In this document: one piece after another, positions 43,178 to 51,754 of the stretch
Numbering within the stretch: position 1 is the stretch's first letter
How the letters are laid out: each line of letters starts with the position of its first letter
Assembly (NCBI GenBank): GCA_003134655.1
Contig: PLBY01000035.1
Location: forward strand, 14,731-66,740
DNA length: 52,010 nucleotides
Direction of reading: 5' to 3'
From: Acidobacteriaceae bacterium
GTDB lineage: Bacteria; Acidobacteriota; Terriglobia; Terriglobales; Acidobacteriaceae
Notes under the pieces: model-generated
The model's database searches: none
The model's input: only the letters and a program-made list of their open reading frames with translations
Told to the model about the DNA's origin: nothing
Program-made: the position numbers and the translations under genes

Positions 43178-43843
43178 ATGGCCCGGATTGCAGCGGGTAA
43201 GAGCTCGCGCAAGTTCGACCCCAACGTCTTCCTCGCGACGATCGGTGAGGGCAGAAAAATAATTGCGGTCCCTAAAAATCAATCGATATTCACGCAAGGG
43301 GACCGGGCGGATGCTGTCTTCTATGTTCAGAAAGGCAAAGTGAGGCTGACCGTAGTATCCAAGGCCGGAAAGGAAGCGACGATCGGCATCTTGGGTGAGG
43401 GAAACTTTTTTGGTGAGGGTACCCTGGCAGGTCAGCTTTTGCGCATGGGGTCCGCGGCTGCTCTAACGGACTGCGAACTTCTGCGGGTGGAAAAGAAGGC
43501 GATGCTGGGTGCTCTTCACCGCGAGCACGCGTTTTCGGATCTCTTTGTAGAGTATCTGCTAGCGCGGAACATCCGATACGAAGAGGACTTGGTGGACCAA
43601 CTCTTCAACTCTAGCGAAAAGAGACTCGCTCGGATTCTCTTGTTGCTTGCTCATTTCGGCAAGGAGGGCATTCCCGACACCGTTGTGCCCAAGATCAGTC
43701 AGGAAACTCTGGCCGAGATGATCGGCACAACCCGCTCCCGGGTCAGCTTCTTCATGAACCGGTTTCGGAAATTGGGATTCATTCACTACAACGGCGGGCT
43801 TAAGGTCCACAGCTCGCTGCTCAATGTGGTTCTACACGACTAA
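43178..43843 (+). CDS. Crp/Fnr-family transcriptional regulator (paralogue)
   Basis: The protein has 221 residues. The sensor domain is closely related to that of the protein at 8853-9668 (IFTQGDRADAVFYVQKGKVR, FFGEGTLAGQ, RMGSAA). The winged HTH (about 170-205) is identical to it over TTRSRVSFFMNRFRKLGFI. It lacks the C-terminal tail. It has no Fe-S cysteine cluster. The two regulators probably read the same box but answer to different signals or expression states. It sits alone between the small stress genes and may control some of them, but I find no second CRP-type box like that at 432-468 in this part of the window. Confidence 0.93.
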   Translation: MARIAAGKSSRKFDPNVFLATIGEGRKIIAVPKNQSIFTQGDRADAVFYVQKGKVRLTVVSKAGKEATIGILGEGNFFGEGTLAGQLLRMGSAAALTDCELLRVEKKAMLGALHREHAFSDLFVEYLLARNIRYEEDLVDQLFNSSEKRLARILLLLAHFGKEGIPDTVVPKISQETLAEMIGTTRSRVSFFMNRFRKLGFIHYNGGLKVHSSLLNVVLHD

Positions 43844-44095
43844 GCTGATCTGCGGTCGGCCTTTTCCACAACCAGGTAGCTGCGCGGCCAGGCGAAACCC
43901 AATCTGTAGACACGTGCATAACGAAGGATCCTTGGCCAGCCAGTTGTTGCCCGCGATCGCATGCTTGCATGGAAGCGGAAGGATCCCTCTGCCCTCCTAT
44001 GACGCAGAACCGGCGAGCAACAACAGGGAGACTCCTTTTGTTTGCGGGCTAGGCCCGGCGCGCCCTCGCACAAAACACCTGGTTTCCCGCGCGGG

Positions 44096-44365
44096 CTATC
44101 TTCGTTTGATCATCCAGCCCATGAGGGCTCCAGCGGTGAAGCCTACAGCAAATGTGGTCGCAACCGTCAGCACGGGGTGTCGCTGGATGCGCTGAGTTGT
44201 GTCGTTCAAGAATTCTTCGGCAGCATCCCCGCTCTGTTTTGCGGCACGCCTCACGACTCCGACGCCGTTCCCGATTGCGTCGGCAACTGCATTGGTTGCA
44301 CGTGACGCCTGATGAGCTGAGTCGGCAATATGTTCCGCCGTTCGTTCCACTATCGTTTGTGACAT
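44096..44365 (-). CDS. DUF883/ElaB-like small membrane-tail protein
   Basis: The protein has 89 residues. A long amphipathic helix rich in Ala, Asp and Glu (about 5-65: ERTAEHIADSAHQASRATNA, AAKQSGDAAEEFLNDTTQRI) ends in one C-terminal membrane segment (LTVATTFAVGFTAGALMGWM) with a positive IKRR end. This is the layout of the DUF883 family (ElaB, YqjD). E. coli members are tail-anchored, stress-induced and associate with ribosomes. Whether this one does is not known. Confidence 0.8.
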   Translation of the reverse strand: MSQTIVERTAEHIADSAHQASRATNAVADAIGNGVGVVRRAAKQSGDAAEEFLNDTTQRIQRHPVLTVATTFAVGFTAGALMGWMIKRR

Positions 44366-44690
44366 GGCATGCTCCTTGGTTTTTTGCTGTGTGTCGATCT
44401 GCCTATCCGAAGCCCGATTCTGGCGTTGCGGACAGTCGAAGTCCGGAATCGGGTGCCGGGAAAAAGCCGGAGTCAGTGGGAATCCGGCCGGAGAGGTACG
44501 TATCTGAGTCGAGCAATGTTACGCAGTCGTGAGGGTCCAAATGGACTGTAGCCGCCACCAACCCATGACCGCGCTTTCCGCTTGCGGACTATCAACACAG
44601 TACCCGATGACACTCCGAATGACTGTACCTTTTTATACATTTCTGTAAACAGAACTAAGCAATGCTGGCTTAACGTGAAGAGAGGCTGTG
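44366..44690. other. Intergenic region with no recognised gene
   Basis: These 325 bp lie upstream of the DUF883-like gene. I see no gene or RNA. An AT-rich stretch near 44630-44660 (TTTTTATACATTTCTGTAAA) looks promoter-like for either direction, but I cannot place a start. Confidence 0.4.
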
Positions 44691-44789
44691 ATGGATGATC
44701 CCGACCGAAATACCTACGAAGTGGACGGGCAGTTGACGCAGTCGATGGACAGCTACATGGCCGCCATGCGCACGCCTGCAGCAGCCTAG
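44691..44789 (+). CDS. Possible 32-residue protein
   Basis: This short frame starts at ATG 44691 behind GAGAGG and stops at TAG 44787-44789. The product is acidic with Met and Ala near the end (MDDPDRNTYEVDGQLTQSMD at the start). No family is recognised. It is supported only by the ribosome-site-like bases and could be chance. Confidence 0.3.
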   Translation: MDDPDRNTYEVDGQLTQSMDSYMAAMRTPAAA

Positions 44790-44802
44790 CTACATTCGTT
44801 GT

Positions 44803-45498
44803 TCAAAGAATTGTTCCGAAGAGCGACCCGACGCCTGCGGTGACAGCCATAGCGAGCGCGCCCCAGAACATGACGCGCATTGCGCCCACCGCCACCCCGG
44901 CGCCACCCGCGCGCGCAGCGATTCCGCCCAGAAGCGCGAGGAACACAAGTGAAGTTCCAGAGACAAAAGGAATCAATAATGCCGGCGGAACCGTGGCACT
45001 AACCAGGAGAGGCATGGCTGCTCCGACAGCGAAGCTGCTGGCCGAAGCCAAGGCAGCCTGAATCGGACGCGCATGGAAAGCCTCGGAAATGCCGAGTTCG
45101 TCGCGGGCATGCGCGCCTATTGCGTCATGGGCCATCAGTTGCTCGGCGACCTGTTTCGCCAGCGAAGAATCGAGCCCGCGAGCGACGTAGATCGCCATCA
45201 GTTCCTTGTGCTCACCTATATCGTCGGCTTTGAGTTCAGCACGCTCAAGCGCTAGATCTGCCCTTTCGGTGTCTGCCTGTGAGTGGACAGACACGTACTC
45301 GCCGGCCGCCATCGACATCGAACCGGCGACCAGCCCAGCGACGCCGGCGACCAATATGCTGCTGTGAGTAGCATGCGCAGTTGCGACACCAAGAACCAGA
45401 CTCGAGGTTGAGAGGATGCCGTCGTTCGCACCAAGAACCGCCGCGCGTAACCAGCCGATGCGACTGGTGCGGTGTCGTTCCTGGTTGCTCACTGGCAT
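44803..45498 (-). CDS. VIT1/CCC1-family metal transporter
   Basis: The protein has 231 residues with five membrane segments, opening RIGWLRAAVLGANDGILSTS and SMAAGEYVSVHSQADTERAD, the two signature blocks of the VIT1/CCC1 family. A cytoplasmic helical loop (about 75-150) rich in Glu and His follows, then three helices (SFAVGAAMPLLVSATVPPAL and later). Members move Fe2+ or Mn2+ out of the cytoplasm. In bacteria they are thought to protect from iron or manganese excess. A metallothionein gene lies 2.4 kb away, so metal stress is a plausible shared theme. Confidence 0.9.
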   Translation of the reverse strand: MPVSNQERHRTSRIGWLRAAVLGANDGILSTSSLVLGVATAHATHSSILVAGVAGLVAGSMSMAAGEYVSVHSQADTERADLALERAELKADDIGEHKELMAIYVARGLDSSLAKQVAEQLMAHDAIGAHARDELGISEAFHARPIQAALASASSFAVGAAMPLLVSATVPPALLIPFVSGTSLVFLALLGGIAARAGGAGVAVGAMRVMFWGALAMAVTAGVGSLFGTIL

Positions 45499-45554
45499 TT
45501 CTGAACTCTCTGCCTCAACGGCTGCTTAGGTTAATTGAGATTTTTTGCTACGCG

Positions 45555-46451
45555 TTAGCGATTATCCGCTACAACAATCTGTCTATTAAGGATGCCGGCG
45601 GCCTCGGCCAGCGTGAGCTCGTCCGGCACTCGGTGGAAATCGCTATGGTTTTCGGTTTCGTACACGCCGACCGTCTTGAAGAGAAGAGCCTTGCCTTTCA
45701 TGTTCACCGTCAAAATGATCATTTCCCAGTGACCCGGTGATACCTCAGCCTGCCGAACCTCAAACTGGCCGCCTTTGTCGAGGTGTCCTAAGAGTCCACC
45801 TCCGAAATTCACATCAACCGTCAGACGGCCATTGATCGCAGCAAGTCTCCCTTGCCTGGTATCGACTGTCACCTCACCTTCCATGTTGTGGAATACTCTG
45901 GCTTCAAGGGACGCTGGCTGGAAATTAGGATTGGGCTTGAAAGTTAGCGTTACAAGGTCCCCCTGACGAGCCACGTAGCTGAACAGAAATACATCCGGCA
46001 GAATTCTGAACAGGCGCGCCCCTTGTTCCGCCTTCTTGCTGCTGGCTTGCTGCAATTTCCGTTGCTCGCTGGGATGGCTCACCAATCGCTGCAAACGCCG
46101 GTTTTCTTTCTGCTGCTGTTGAGCATCGAGTGGGTGGCCACCAATGGAGAGCAGTCGACTGAGAGAACCGTTGTTAGTCTCGAGGATTTCCTGGGCCTGC
46201 CTCTTCCCGGATTCCTCTTTTTCGAGCCGGTACATCCAGTGGTCGTGATCGTCATCCTGGGATTTCAATTCGTTCGCGACGATCTTCCGCATCAGTTCGT
46301 TCGCCGAGAATCCGAGTCCTTCGGGTTCCGATTGGGGGACCGCGTTCGAAGGGAGCAGAACGACTGTCAGGATGACCGCCGCCGAGGTGCGCAACAGTCC
46401 CATAGCCCATAAGCGCGTCGCTCTACGGAGCGTCTTGAACCGGCTATGCAT
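45555..46451 (-). CDS. Exported protein of unknown function
   Basis: The protein has 298 residues from ATG 46451; the frame is open to 46574, but those codons look non-coding. A signal or anchor segment (LLRTSAAVILTVVLLPSNAV) is followed by a charged helical region (LMRKIVANELKSQDDDHDHW, SGKRQAQEILETNNGSLSRL) and a beta-rich C-terminal part (LVTLTFKPNPNFQPASLEAR, GRLTVDVNFGGGLLGHLDKG, GHWEMIILTVNMKGKALLFK). This looks like an outer-membrane lipid-binding or lipoprotein-carrier-like fold, but that is a guess. No named family recognised. Confidence 0.65.
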   Translation of the reverse strand: MHSRFKTLRRATRLWAMGLLRTSAAVILTVVLLPSNAVPQSEPEGLGFSANELMRKIVANELKSQDDDHDHWMYRLEKEESGKRQAQEILETNNGSLSRLLSIGGHPLDAQQQQKENRRLQRLVSHPSEQRKLQQASSKKAEQGARLFRILPDVFLFSYVARQGDLVTLTFKPNPNFQPASLEARVFHNMEGEVTVDTRQGRLAAINGRLTVDVNFGGGLLGHLDKGGQFEVRQAEVSPGHWEMIILTVNMKGKALLFKTVGVYETENHSDFHRVPDELTLAEAAGILNRQIVVADNR

Positions 46452-46791
46452 TTTGTCATTCCCCCACAACGGCGTCTTGCAGAACCGTTCGAAGGCTAGA
46501 TTCTTCTCAGTTCGTACCTGGCCATCTCGATCATGGAACGAATGCCAACAACAAAGATGGTCAAAATCGCGCACTCTCCTCCACTATCCGCTTTGGGGGA
46601 CAACGGGTGCGCCGAGGGATTCTTTAGAAGTGCTCAATTGTGAACAGTCTCAGTACGTGAGCCGCTGTAGTATCGGCGAACAATCGAGGCGGCCCGGCGA
46701 TTCCTAGCTCGGGGCGACGGGTTAATCAAGGGAGTGCTGCTTGACGGACCACGTTCTGCCATAGAAAGATAAACAGGGAGCAGGAGAACAC

Positions 46792-46999
46792 ATGCCACAA
46801 AGCACGCACAATCGACTCGCGGAATTGCACAATCTCGCGGCCCACGCCCACACGGCCGCGGCCGTCGCTCATGGCAAAGAGGACCACCTATACAGCTCAC
46901 GAGCTCAGCAGGCAGGCGCACGAGCATTCCTTGAACGCATACAAGCTCGCCCAAGAGCTAGTCAAGAAGGGCGAAAAGCCGGTGAGTTCTAAAGCGTAG
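46792..46999 (+). pseudogene. Frameshifted His/Ala-rich helical small protein
   Basis: From ATG 46792 (behind GGGAGCAGGAG) the frame reads MPQSTHNRLAELHNLAAHAH and continues to GKEDHL. There one extra T near 46891 shifts it. Removing that base restores TAHELSRQAHEHSLNAYKLA and then KKGEKPVSS to a stop at 46997-46999, a 68-residue His/Ala-rich helical protein. The unshifted frame instead gives an Arg-rich tail that stops at 46992. So it is either a recent pseudogene, a programmed shift or a sequencing/assembly error. It resembles the protein at 40924-41178 in style. Confidence 0.7.
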
Positions 47000-47112
47000 C
47001 CTTCGGTCTGTTAGCAGCAAAATGCGCCAACTGCAAGTTGCGGTTAGCCTGAGCCGGCGTGGTTGCCCGGCCCAACCGCACCATGCAACGGCGCCCCTGA
47101 ATGTTCGGTCGA

Positions 47113-47826
47113 TCACGGTTTTGAATCCGGATCTGGTGCTCCGTGCCCATTGTTCAGGTGCATGCGCCCAAGCAAAGAGTGTGGCCCGCTATAGAAGAAT
47201 TCAAGAGCAACGTTTGACCCTATGTACCCAAGCAGACTGTAGTTCCCCATGCGGAAAGCGTCCCTGGCGCCGTAGCGGTCGGGATACCAGCCATAGACGG
47301 CGGTCATAGTGCCAACATACGGAGCGACAACTGCTGGGAACGAAAAGGCGCTATGGCCATCGTTACCGTGGCGTGCGGTGAAGGAGGAAATCACGGCATG
47401 GCCCAGCCGCGGAAACACACCTTTGCACGAACAGCGGTAATACAACGCATCCTCCCGGAGGGCCCGCGAGAGTGCGTAGCGCGTCGTCGTGGTTACCGTC
47501 GCAATGCCGAAGTCGGATCCAAATCGCTTACCGTAGCCCGCAGCACCTTGCTTCCACTCCGGAGGAGTTTTGTCCGCCTGGTTAATGCCAGCCGCAAGCG
47601 CGGAGAACACGATCGGATACGGTCCAAACGCATCGAAGAAATAGTTGCGCAGCCTCGTTTTCTCCGTCGGGCGACTATATGTCAGGTCCGGGAGGACTGG
47701 GGTTACGCTGGCTGCAGTGCCGGAAGAGTCTTCCGCATCGCCGAGCGCTTGCGCCCTCGCTGGCACCGGCAGGACCGCGAGGCCCACCATTGCCGACAGC
47801 AACAGCGTAAGTGTTCGCACATTCAT
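47113..47826 (-). CDS. Exported protein of unknown function
   Basis: The protein has 237 residues with a signal peptide (TLLLSAMVGLAVLPVPARAQ). The mature part holds helical, Gly/Ala-rich stretches (PYPIVFSALAAGINQADKTP, HAVISSFTARHGNDGHSAFS, VVAPYVGTMTAVYGWYPDRY, SLLGYIGSNVALEFFYSG) and one CSC pair. It could be a periplasmic or outer-membrane protein. I know similar unnamed proteins from acidobacteria but no function. It stands alone with about 50 bp to the next minus-strand gene. Confidence 0.7.
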   Translation of the reverse strand: MNVRTLTLLLSAMVGLAVLPVPARAQALGDAEDSSGTAASVTPVLPDLTYSRPTEKTRLRNYFFDAFGPYPIVFSALAAGINQADKTPPEWKQGAAGYGKRFGSDFGIATVTTTTRYALSRALREDALYYRCSCKGVFPRLGHAVISSFTARHGNDGHSAFSFPAVVAPYVGTMTAVYGWYPDRYGARDAFRMGNYSLLGYIGSNVALEFFYSGPHSLLGRMHLNNGHGAPDPDSKP

Positions 47827-47878
47827 TTCGATCTCTTCCCCGGGAAGCTGACGCCGGTCAACCTGCGATTACTATTCT

Positions 47879-48040
47879 TCATACCGTCAGTGGACATGTT
47901 CCATGGTCACACTGACACGCAATCTCGACTTCGCTGGATCCTGCTTCCTTACATGTTTTACCGCAATATTTGTCGCCAGGTTGCGCCAGGCACTTACATG
48001 GAAGGTGCGCGCACTTCGACTGCTCATTTATGGTCATCAT
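47879..48040 (-). CDS. Bacterial metallothionein
   Basis: The protein has 53 residues from ATG 48040 (a second ATG follows at 48037), behind AAGGAG. Eight cysteines lie at residues 10, 15, 17, 26, 30, 42, 44 and 49, with three or more His. The layout CAHLPCKC, KYCGKTC, then CQCDHGTC matches the bacterial metallothionein family (SmtA/BmtA), which binds Zn, Cd or Cu. The longer frame upstream to 48133 is not needed for the domain. It probably buffers metal in the cytoplasm. Confidence 0.85.
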   Translation of the reverse strand: MMTINEQSKCAHLPCKCLAQPGDKYCGKTCKEAGSSEVEIACQCDHGTCPLTV

Positions 48041-48153
48041 TGTTCTCCTTATTTGAAATTCGATCCTAGATTCGTGTGGTGCCGCCCTGTCGTAGCCCTC
48101 TTTGTCACTTGGCCGCACAGTATCGCCCCACAATATGATCTGCGCTCAATCGG

Positions 48154-48384
48154 TCAACTTGGCCGCCTCAGAAATCGATCTGCAAGACCTACGAGAATCG
48201 CGATCGGAAGCCGGAGAGTACGGATCTCTGGATCGTTTCCGCTGGTCGCGCGAACTGCGACGCACTCACCTTCATCAAAAGGATCTGACACAATCTCAAA
48301 GCGCTCACCATACATTTTTATGTGCATGGTTGGGATGAAGCCGAGATCCTTGATCTTGACGCAGCTATCGGAGCCAATTTGCAC
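48154..48384 (-). CDS. Small protein of unknown function
   Basis: The protein has 76 residues from GTG at 48384 (weak ribosome site). It is a compact alpha/beta sequence (KIKDLGFIPTMHIKMYGERF, GECVAVRATSGNDPEIRTLR) with no signal peptide. No family recognised. Its start lies 43 bp downstream of the end of the frameshifted CsbD-like gene on the same strand. The call is tentative. Confidence 0.45.
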   Translation of the reverse strand: MQIGSDSCVKIKDLGFIPTMHIKMYGERFEIVSDPFDEGECVAVRATSGNDPEIRTLRLPIAILVGLADRFLRRPS

Positions 48385-48426
48385 TATGTTCCGCCATCCT
48401 CTTCGAGCTGTCTTGCCAGCTGTCCG

Positions 48427-48608
48427 TTATTCGCCAACGGCTTTTTCGGTACGGCCGATCCATTTTTGTACTTTGCCAGCTTTCTTCTCTGTTTTCCCTG
48501 CAACTTCCAAGTCGGGTCGTTCGTCACCTTTCCGACCTCCTCTTTGATCTGCCCTTTTACTTCGTGAAGCTTGCCCTCGGTCCGGTCTTGCGTACTTGGT
48601 TTCATCAT
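48427..48608 (-). pseudogene. Frameshifted CsbD-like stress protein
   Basis: From ATG 48608 the frame reads MMKPSTQDRTEGKLHEVKGQ and EEVGKVTNDP, the CsbD signature. It then shifts: the next bases in that frame give a foreign Lys-rich tail. Adding one base after NDP restores DLEVAGKTEKKAGKVQKWIG and a stop at 48427-48429, a normal 60-residue CsbD protein. CsbD proteins are general-stress proteins of unknown mechanism. It is either a recent loss or a one-base sequencing error; the second such case within 2 kb (see 46792-46999). Confidence 0.75.
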
Positions 48609-48624
48609 TTTTTGGTCTTGCCCG

Positions 48625-49197
48625 CTACGCGACTTCTTTTCTCTCGACAACTGTTGGAACCTGCACCAGTTCCTCGAACAGGGAGCGGTAGTGGATCATC
48701 GCTGTCCTGAGATCTTCGGTGCTTGCCGCGTCTTTTCCAACTCGCAACGCAATCTGATGCGCCAGGCGATAGTTCTCCACTACTCGAGGATGGTCGACCG
48801 AAATGTCGGCGGCACGTTGATCGAAATCGGCCACGGGGTAGCCGCGAACTTTCATTACAGAAGACACCAAGTCATCGGCTTCCGAAACGGCCCCCTTCGG
48901 AGAATCGACAAAGCGGGACTGAATGGCCTGCCACTGTTTCGAATAGCGTTCGTGTTCCATCAAATCGAGATCGCGAATGTTGAGCTTCTCAATCCGCCTC
49001 TCGCGGTCCGCTAATTTCCCTTCTGCCTTTGATCCATGCGCCAACACCGCACGGTCATATTCGGGCCCAAACTTCTGCCGCAGCCCCGCCGTCGTGCCCC
49101 GGCGTTTTCGCACGTAAAGCCAGGCGGCCACTCCGATGATCGCAATTACAGCGACCGCGAGAGCAATGATCCTCGGATCCATCAGATTGAAGTTCAT
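48625..49197 (-). CDS. Membrane-anchored helical protein of unknown function
   Basis: The protein has 190 residues; the start at 49197 follows GAGGAG. One N-terminal membrane segment (IIALAVAVIAIIGVAAWLYV) is followed by a charged cytoplasmic part with long helices (GLRQKFGPEYDRAVLAHGSK, KLADRERRIEKLNIRDLDLM, YSKQWQAIQSRFVDSPKGAV). I know this type as a widespread conserved hypothetical protein, often near stress genes. It lies 16 bp upstream of the CsbD-like start on the same strand, so the two are probably cotranscribed. Confidence 0.75.
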   Translation of the reverse strand: MNFNLMDPRIIALAVAVIAIIGVAAWLYVRKRRGTTAGLRQKFGPEYDRAVLAHGSKAEGKLADRERRIEKLNIRDLDLMEHERYSKQWQAIQSRFVDSPKGAVSEADDLVSSVMKVRGYPVADFDQRAADISVDHPRVVENYRLAHQIALRVGKDAASTEDLRTAMIHYRSLFEELVQVPTVVERKEVA

Positions 49198-49491
49198 CGA
49201 AATCTCCTCGAAAACCAATTATTTGTTCATGACATTTGCCAATCGTGGAAAACCCTGTGGAGTCGTCAGTATCGGACTTTCGACTGCGGAATACTGATCA
49301 CAATTGACCGTGTTGCGAACGCTGCGTGGTCGAGCGGAAAAGCCCTCACGAGATGAAGAGAGTAAAGCCATCAAATTGCCGTGGTAGCGCACTTCCTTAC
49401 AATGTGAGCGATTCTGCACAGCATCGGCGACGCGAATGAGCGAGTCTTAGCTTTCTCGCGGATTCAATGTAGATCCGATCAAAGGAAGATT

Positions 49492-50037
49492 ATGAAAACG
49501 ATTAAATTGCTTCTGGCGTTGCTCACTCTGCTCGCATTCGGGACTATGTTGGGCTGTTCAAGCGCTTCCGCATCGCCTGATGTTTCGGACGGCATCCGCA
49601 AGTCGCTCGATCAAGCAGGACTCAAAAACGTGTCCGTCAGTCAAGATCGTGACAAGGGCATCGTAACCCTCGGCGGACAGGTCACCAGCGACAATGACAA
49701 GTCGCGCGCGGAATCCGTAGCGAAGTCGTTTGCGGGTATCCAGGTTGTCGCGAATCAGATTGCTGTGATTCCAATAGGTGTGGAGAAAGACGCAAAGGCC
49801 GTGAATTCCGATCTGGACCAAGGCATCGAGAAGAATCTGGATGCTGCGCTGATCCAGAACAAGATGCGCGACGCGGTGAAATACGAAGTGAAGAGCGGAG
49901 TCGTCACGTTGACCGGAGAAGTGAACTCGAAAGAACTGCGTTCGAGCGCCGAGAAAGTGGCGGCCGGGGTGCCGAACGTTCAGCAAGTTGTGAACGATCT
50001 ACAAGTCAAGAATCAAAAAGCCAGTTCGTCACTCTAG
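49492..50037 (+). CDS. BON-domain lipoprotein
   Basis: The protein has 181 residues. A lipoprotein signal ends LLAFGTMLGC. Two BON domains follow (about 30-92: IRKSLDQAGLKNVSVSQDRD, GIVTLGGQVTSDNDKSRAES; about 108-172: IEKNLDAALIQNKMRDAVKY, GVVTLTGEVNSKELRSSAEK). BON domains bind phospholipid or keep the envelope stable, as in OsmY and DolP. AGGAAG precedes the start. The next gene follows 94 bp later on the same strand. Confidence 0.9.
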   Translation: MKTIKLLLALLTLLAFGTMLGCSSASASPDVSDGIRKSLDQAGLKNVSVSQDRDKGIVTLGGQVTSDNDKSRAESVAKSFAGIQVVANQIAVIPIGVEKDAKAVNSDLDQGIEKNLDAALIQNKMRDAVKYEVKSGVVTLTGEVNSKELRSSAEKVAAGVPNVQQVVNDLQVKNQKASSSL

Positions 50038-50131
50038 GACTGCGAGGTTGATCGGCGTCACCCGGGCGCGCACGACAGCCTGCAGTCCTCTGGCGCAAAG
50101 CCACAACAGCCCGCGTGAAAGGGAAACACAT

Positions 50132-50305
50132 ATGTCGTTCGGACTCTACGCCGTTGGATTCGCAATCATGCTTGGCGGACTGATTTATGGGGCTCACCTG
50201 GTCCATGTGCCCGCACATTGGATTGCCGTGGGCGCGATCGTGCTTTTGGGAGTCGGGATCCTGTCGGGGGTAAAGGCGACGCGTCAGAAAGATTCCGCGG
50301 AATAA
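50132..50305 (+). CDS. Small two-helix membrane protein
   Basis: The protein has 57 residues from ATG 50132 behind AAAGGGAAAC. Two hydrophobic segments (LYAVGFAIMLGGLIYGAHLV, WIAVGAIVLLGVGILSGV) are separated by HVPAH, with a short charged end. Similar tiny membrane proteins accompany stress and BON-domain genes, but their function is unknown. Its stop is 9 bp from the stop of the convergent histidine kinase gene. Confidence 0.7.
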   Translation: MSFGLYAVGFAIMLGGLIYGAHLVHVPAHWIAVGAIVLLGVGILSGVKATRQKDSAE

Positions 50306-50314
50306 CCCGGACGT

Positions 50315-51754
50315 TTAAGCCTGCGGCTGAGTTCGGGGGAGCACGACTCTTGCCTGGCAGCCCTTCTGGTCTGTGCGGTTCAGAAGCTCAATCGAGCCTC
50401 CGTGGGCCTCGGCGATCTGCCGCGAAAGTACCAAACCAATTCCGCTGCCCGATGGCTTCGTTGTGTAGAAAGGGACGAACACGTTGGCGGGATTGCCGAG
50501 CCCGGGACCATTGTCTTCGATGGTAAGAACCAGATCCTTTTCGGTCAGATCCCACCGCACGACTACGCGCGGCTCTCGCGACGAGGCGAGGGGTGCTGCG
50601 CCTCCGTTGTGAGCGGCGGGAGCGTGCTGCGGTTCCAGTGCGGCCTCAACAGCGTTCCGCGTCAGGTTGATCAGCATTTGCTCGAGCTGATCGGGATCTA
50701 CCATCAACTCAGCCGGCGGACTGGCAAGCACCTGCACGGGCAAACCAGCCTCAAGCGCAGCGACCCGTTGAACAATCGGGGAAAGTTCCGTCTTGCGCAA
50801 GGCGGGCGGCGGCATCTGAGCCAGTTGCCGGTAGGCCTGCAAGAAACGATTCAGAGAGTGGGACCGGGCTTCAATAATCGAGAGCCCGCGTTCAAAGTCG
50901 TCGCGTTGATCAGAATCGAGCGCGGCCGTGGAAATCTGTGCTCGCAGCGTACCTGCAATCGATTTGATCGGCGTAAGCGAGTTGTTCAGCTCGTGACCCA
51001 GCACACGAATCAAACGCTGCCATGCACCTCGTTCCTCCTCGCGCAGAGCGCGGCTCACATCCGACAGAACGATCAGAGTGTGCGGCACGCCCTTCTGGCG
51101 AAACGAACTGCGCCGCACCAGCCAGCGCGCGTTCGGGCCCTGGAATGGCAGCGGGACCACGGTCTCACTCTCAGCATCCATGCAGGCGACCAATCCGATC
51201 TCTCTTGCGGTGCGCCCAAGCAGCCGCACTGAGGACTGCTGCAGCAGACGTTCTCCGGCAGAATTCACCAGCCGCAGGATCTGGTCAGGATCAAAGGTGA
51301 ACAGCGGGACTTCGATCTCTTCAACCACGCGACGCAATAGAGCAGCGGCTTCAATGGCGCGAATCCTCTGGTCCGCGAGCAGATCGGCCAGCGCATTCAC
51401 TTCGATGGAGAGTTCGCCGAGCGCGTCGTCGGTCGCGGCTCCCCGCGCGCGGAACGAGTAGTCTTCTTCGCGCAAGGCAGCGATCACATTCGCGAGAGTC
51501 TGCAGAGGCCGGGTCGCCTGCTCCTGGAGCGCCATGGCCAACAGCCACCACACGAACAATTCGGTGAACATCAGCGCCAGCTTCGACTCGAGCGTCCAGG
51601 GCTGCAGCCAGATAAAGATATCGGCGACGAGCATGCCGGGGAGTGCGACCAGCAATGCGTATAAATTTACTCGGCGCTCATACAGGAGGCGAACCCGCTT
51701 TTTTGGAGGCTTGCGCGCACCGCGATTGGGGATCCCTCGCGGGCTAGAGCCCAT
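50315..51754 (-). CDS. NtrB/NtrY-like sensor histidine kinase
   Basis: The protein has 479 residues. Two N-terminal membrane segments (about 30-75) with almost no periplasmic loop are followed by a HAMP-like part, a PAS domain (about 138-235), a dimerisation/phosphoacceptor domain with H254 in [20 protein letters not shown], and an ATPase domain with the N box ([11 protein letters not shown]), DNGPGLG and [18 protein letters not shown]. The HELNN form is typical of NtrB/NtrY-type kinases. Its start overlaps the end of the sigma-54 activator gene by 11 bp, so the two are translated together and most likely form a signalling pair. The signal is unknown and probably sensed in the membrane or cytoplasm. 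Confidence 0.92.
   Translation of the reverse strand: MGSSPRGIPNRGARKPPKKRVRLLYERRVNLYALLVALPGMLVADIFIWLQPWTLESKLALMFTELFVWWLLAMALQEQATRPLQTLANVIAALREEDYSFRARGAATDDALGELSIEVNALADLLADQRIRAIEAAALLRRVVEEIEVPLFTFDPDQILRLVNSAGERLLQQSSVRLLGRTAREIGLVACMDAESETVVPLPFQGPNARWLVRRSSFRQKGVPHTLIVLSDVSRALREEERGAWQRLIRVLGHELNNSLTPIKSIAGTLRAQISTAALDSDQRDDFERGLSIIEARSHSLNRFLQAYRQLAQMPPPALRKTELSPIVQRVAALEAGLPVQVLASPPAELMVDPDQLEQMLINLTRNAVEAALEPQHAPAAHNGGAAPLASSREPRVVVRWDLTEKDLVLTIEDNGPGLGNPANVFVPFYTTKPSGSGIGLVLSRQIAEAHGGSIELLNRTDQKGCQARVVLPRTQPQA

Noticed and set aside
50041..50131. GEMM-like string GCGCAAAGCC before the small membrane gene
   Set aside because: The partner stems and loops are missing, so the short match is probably chance.
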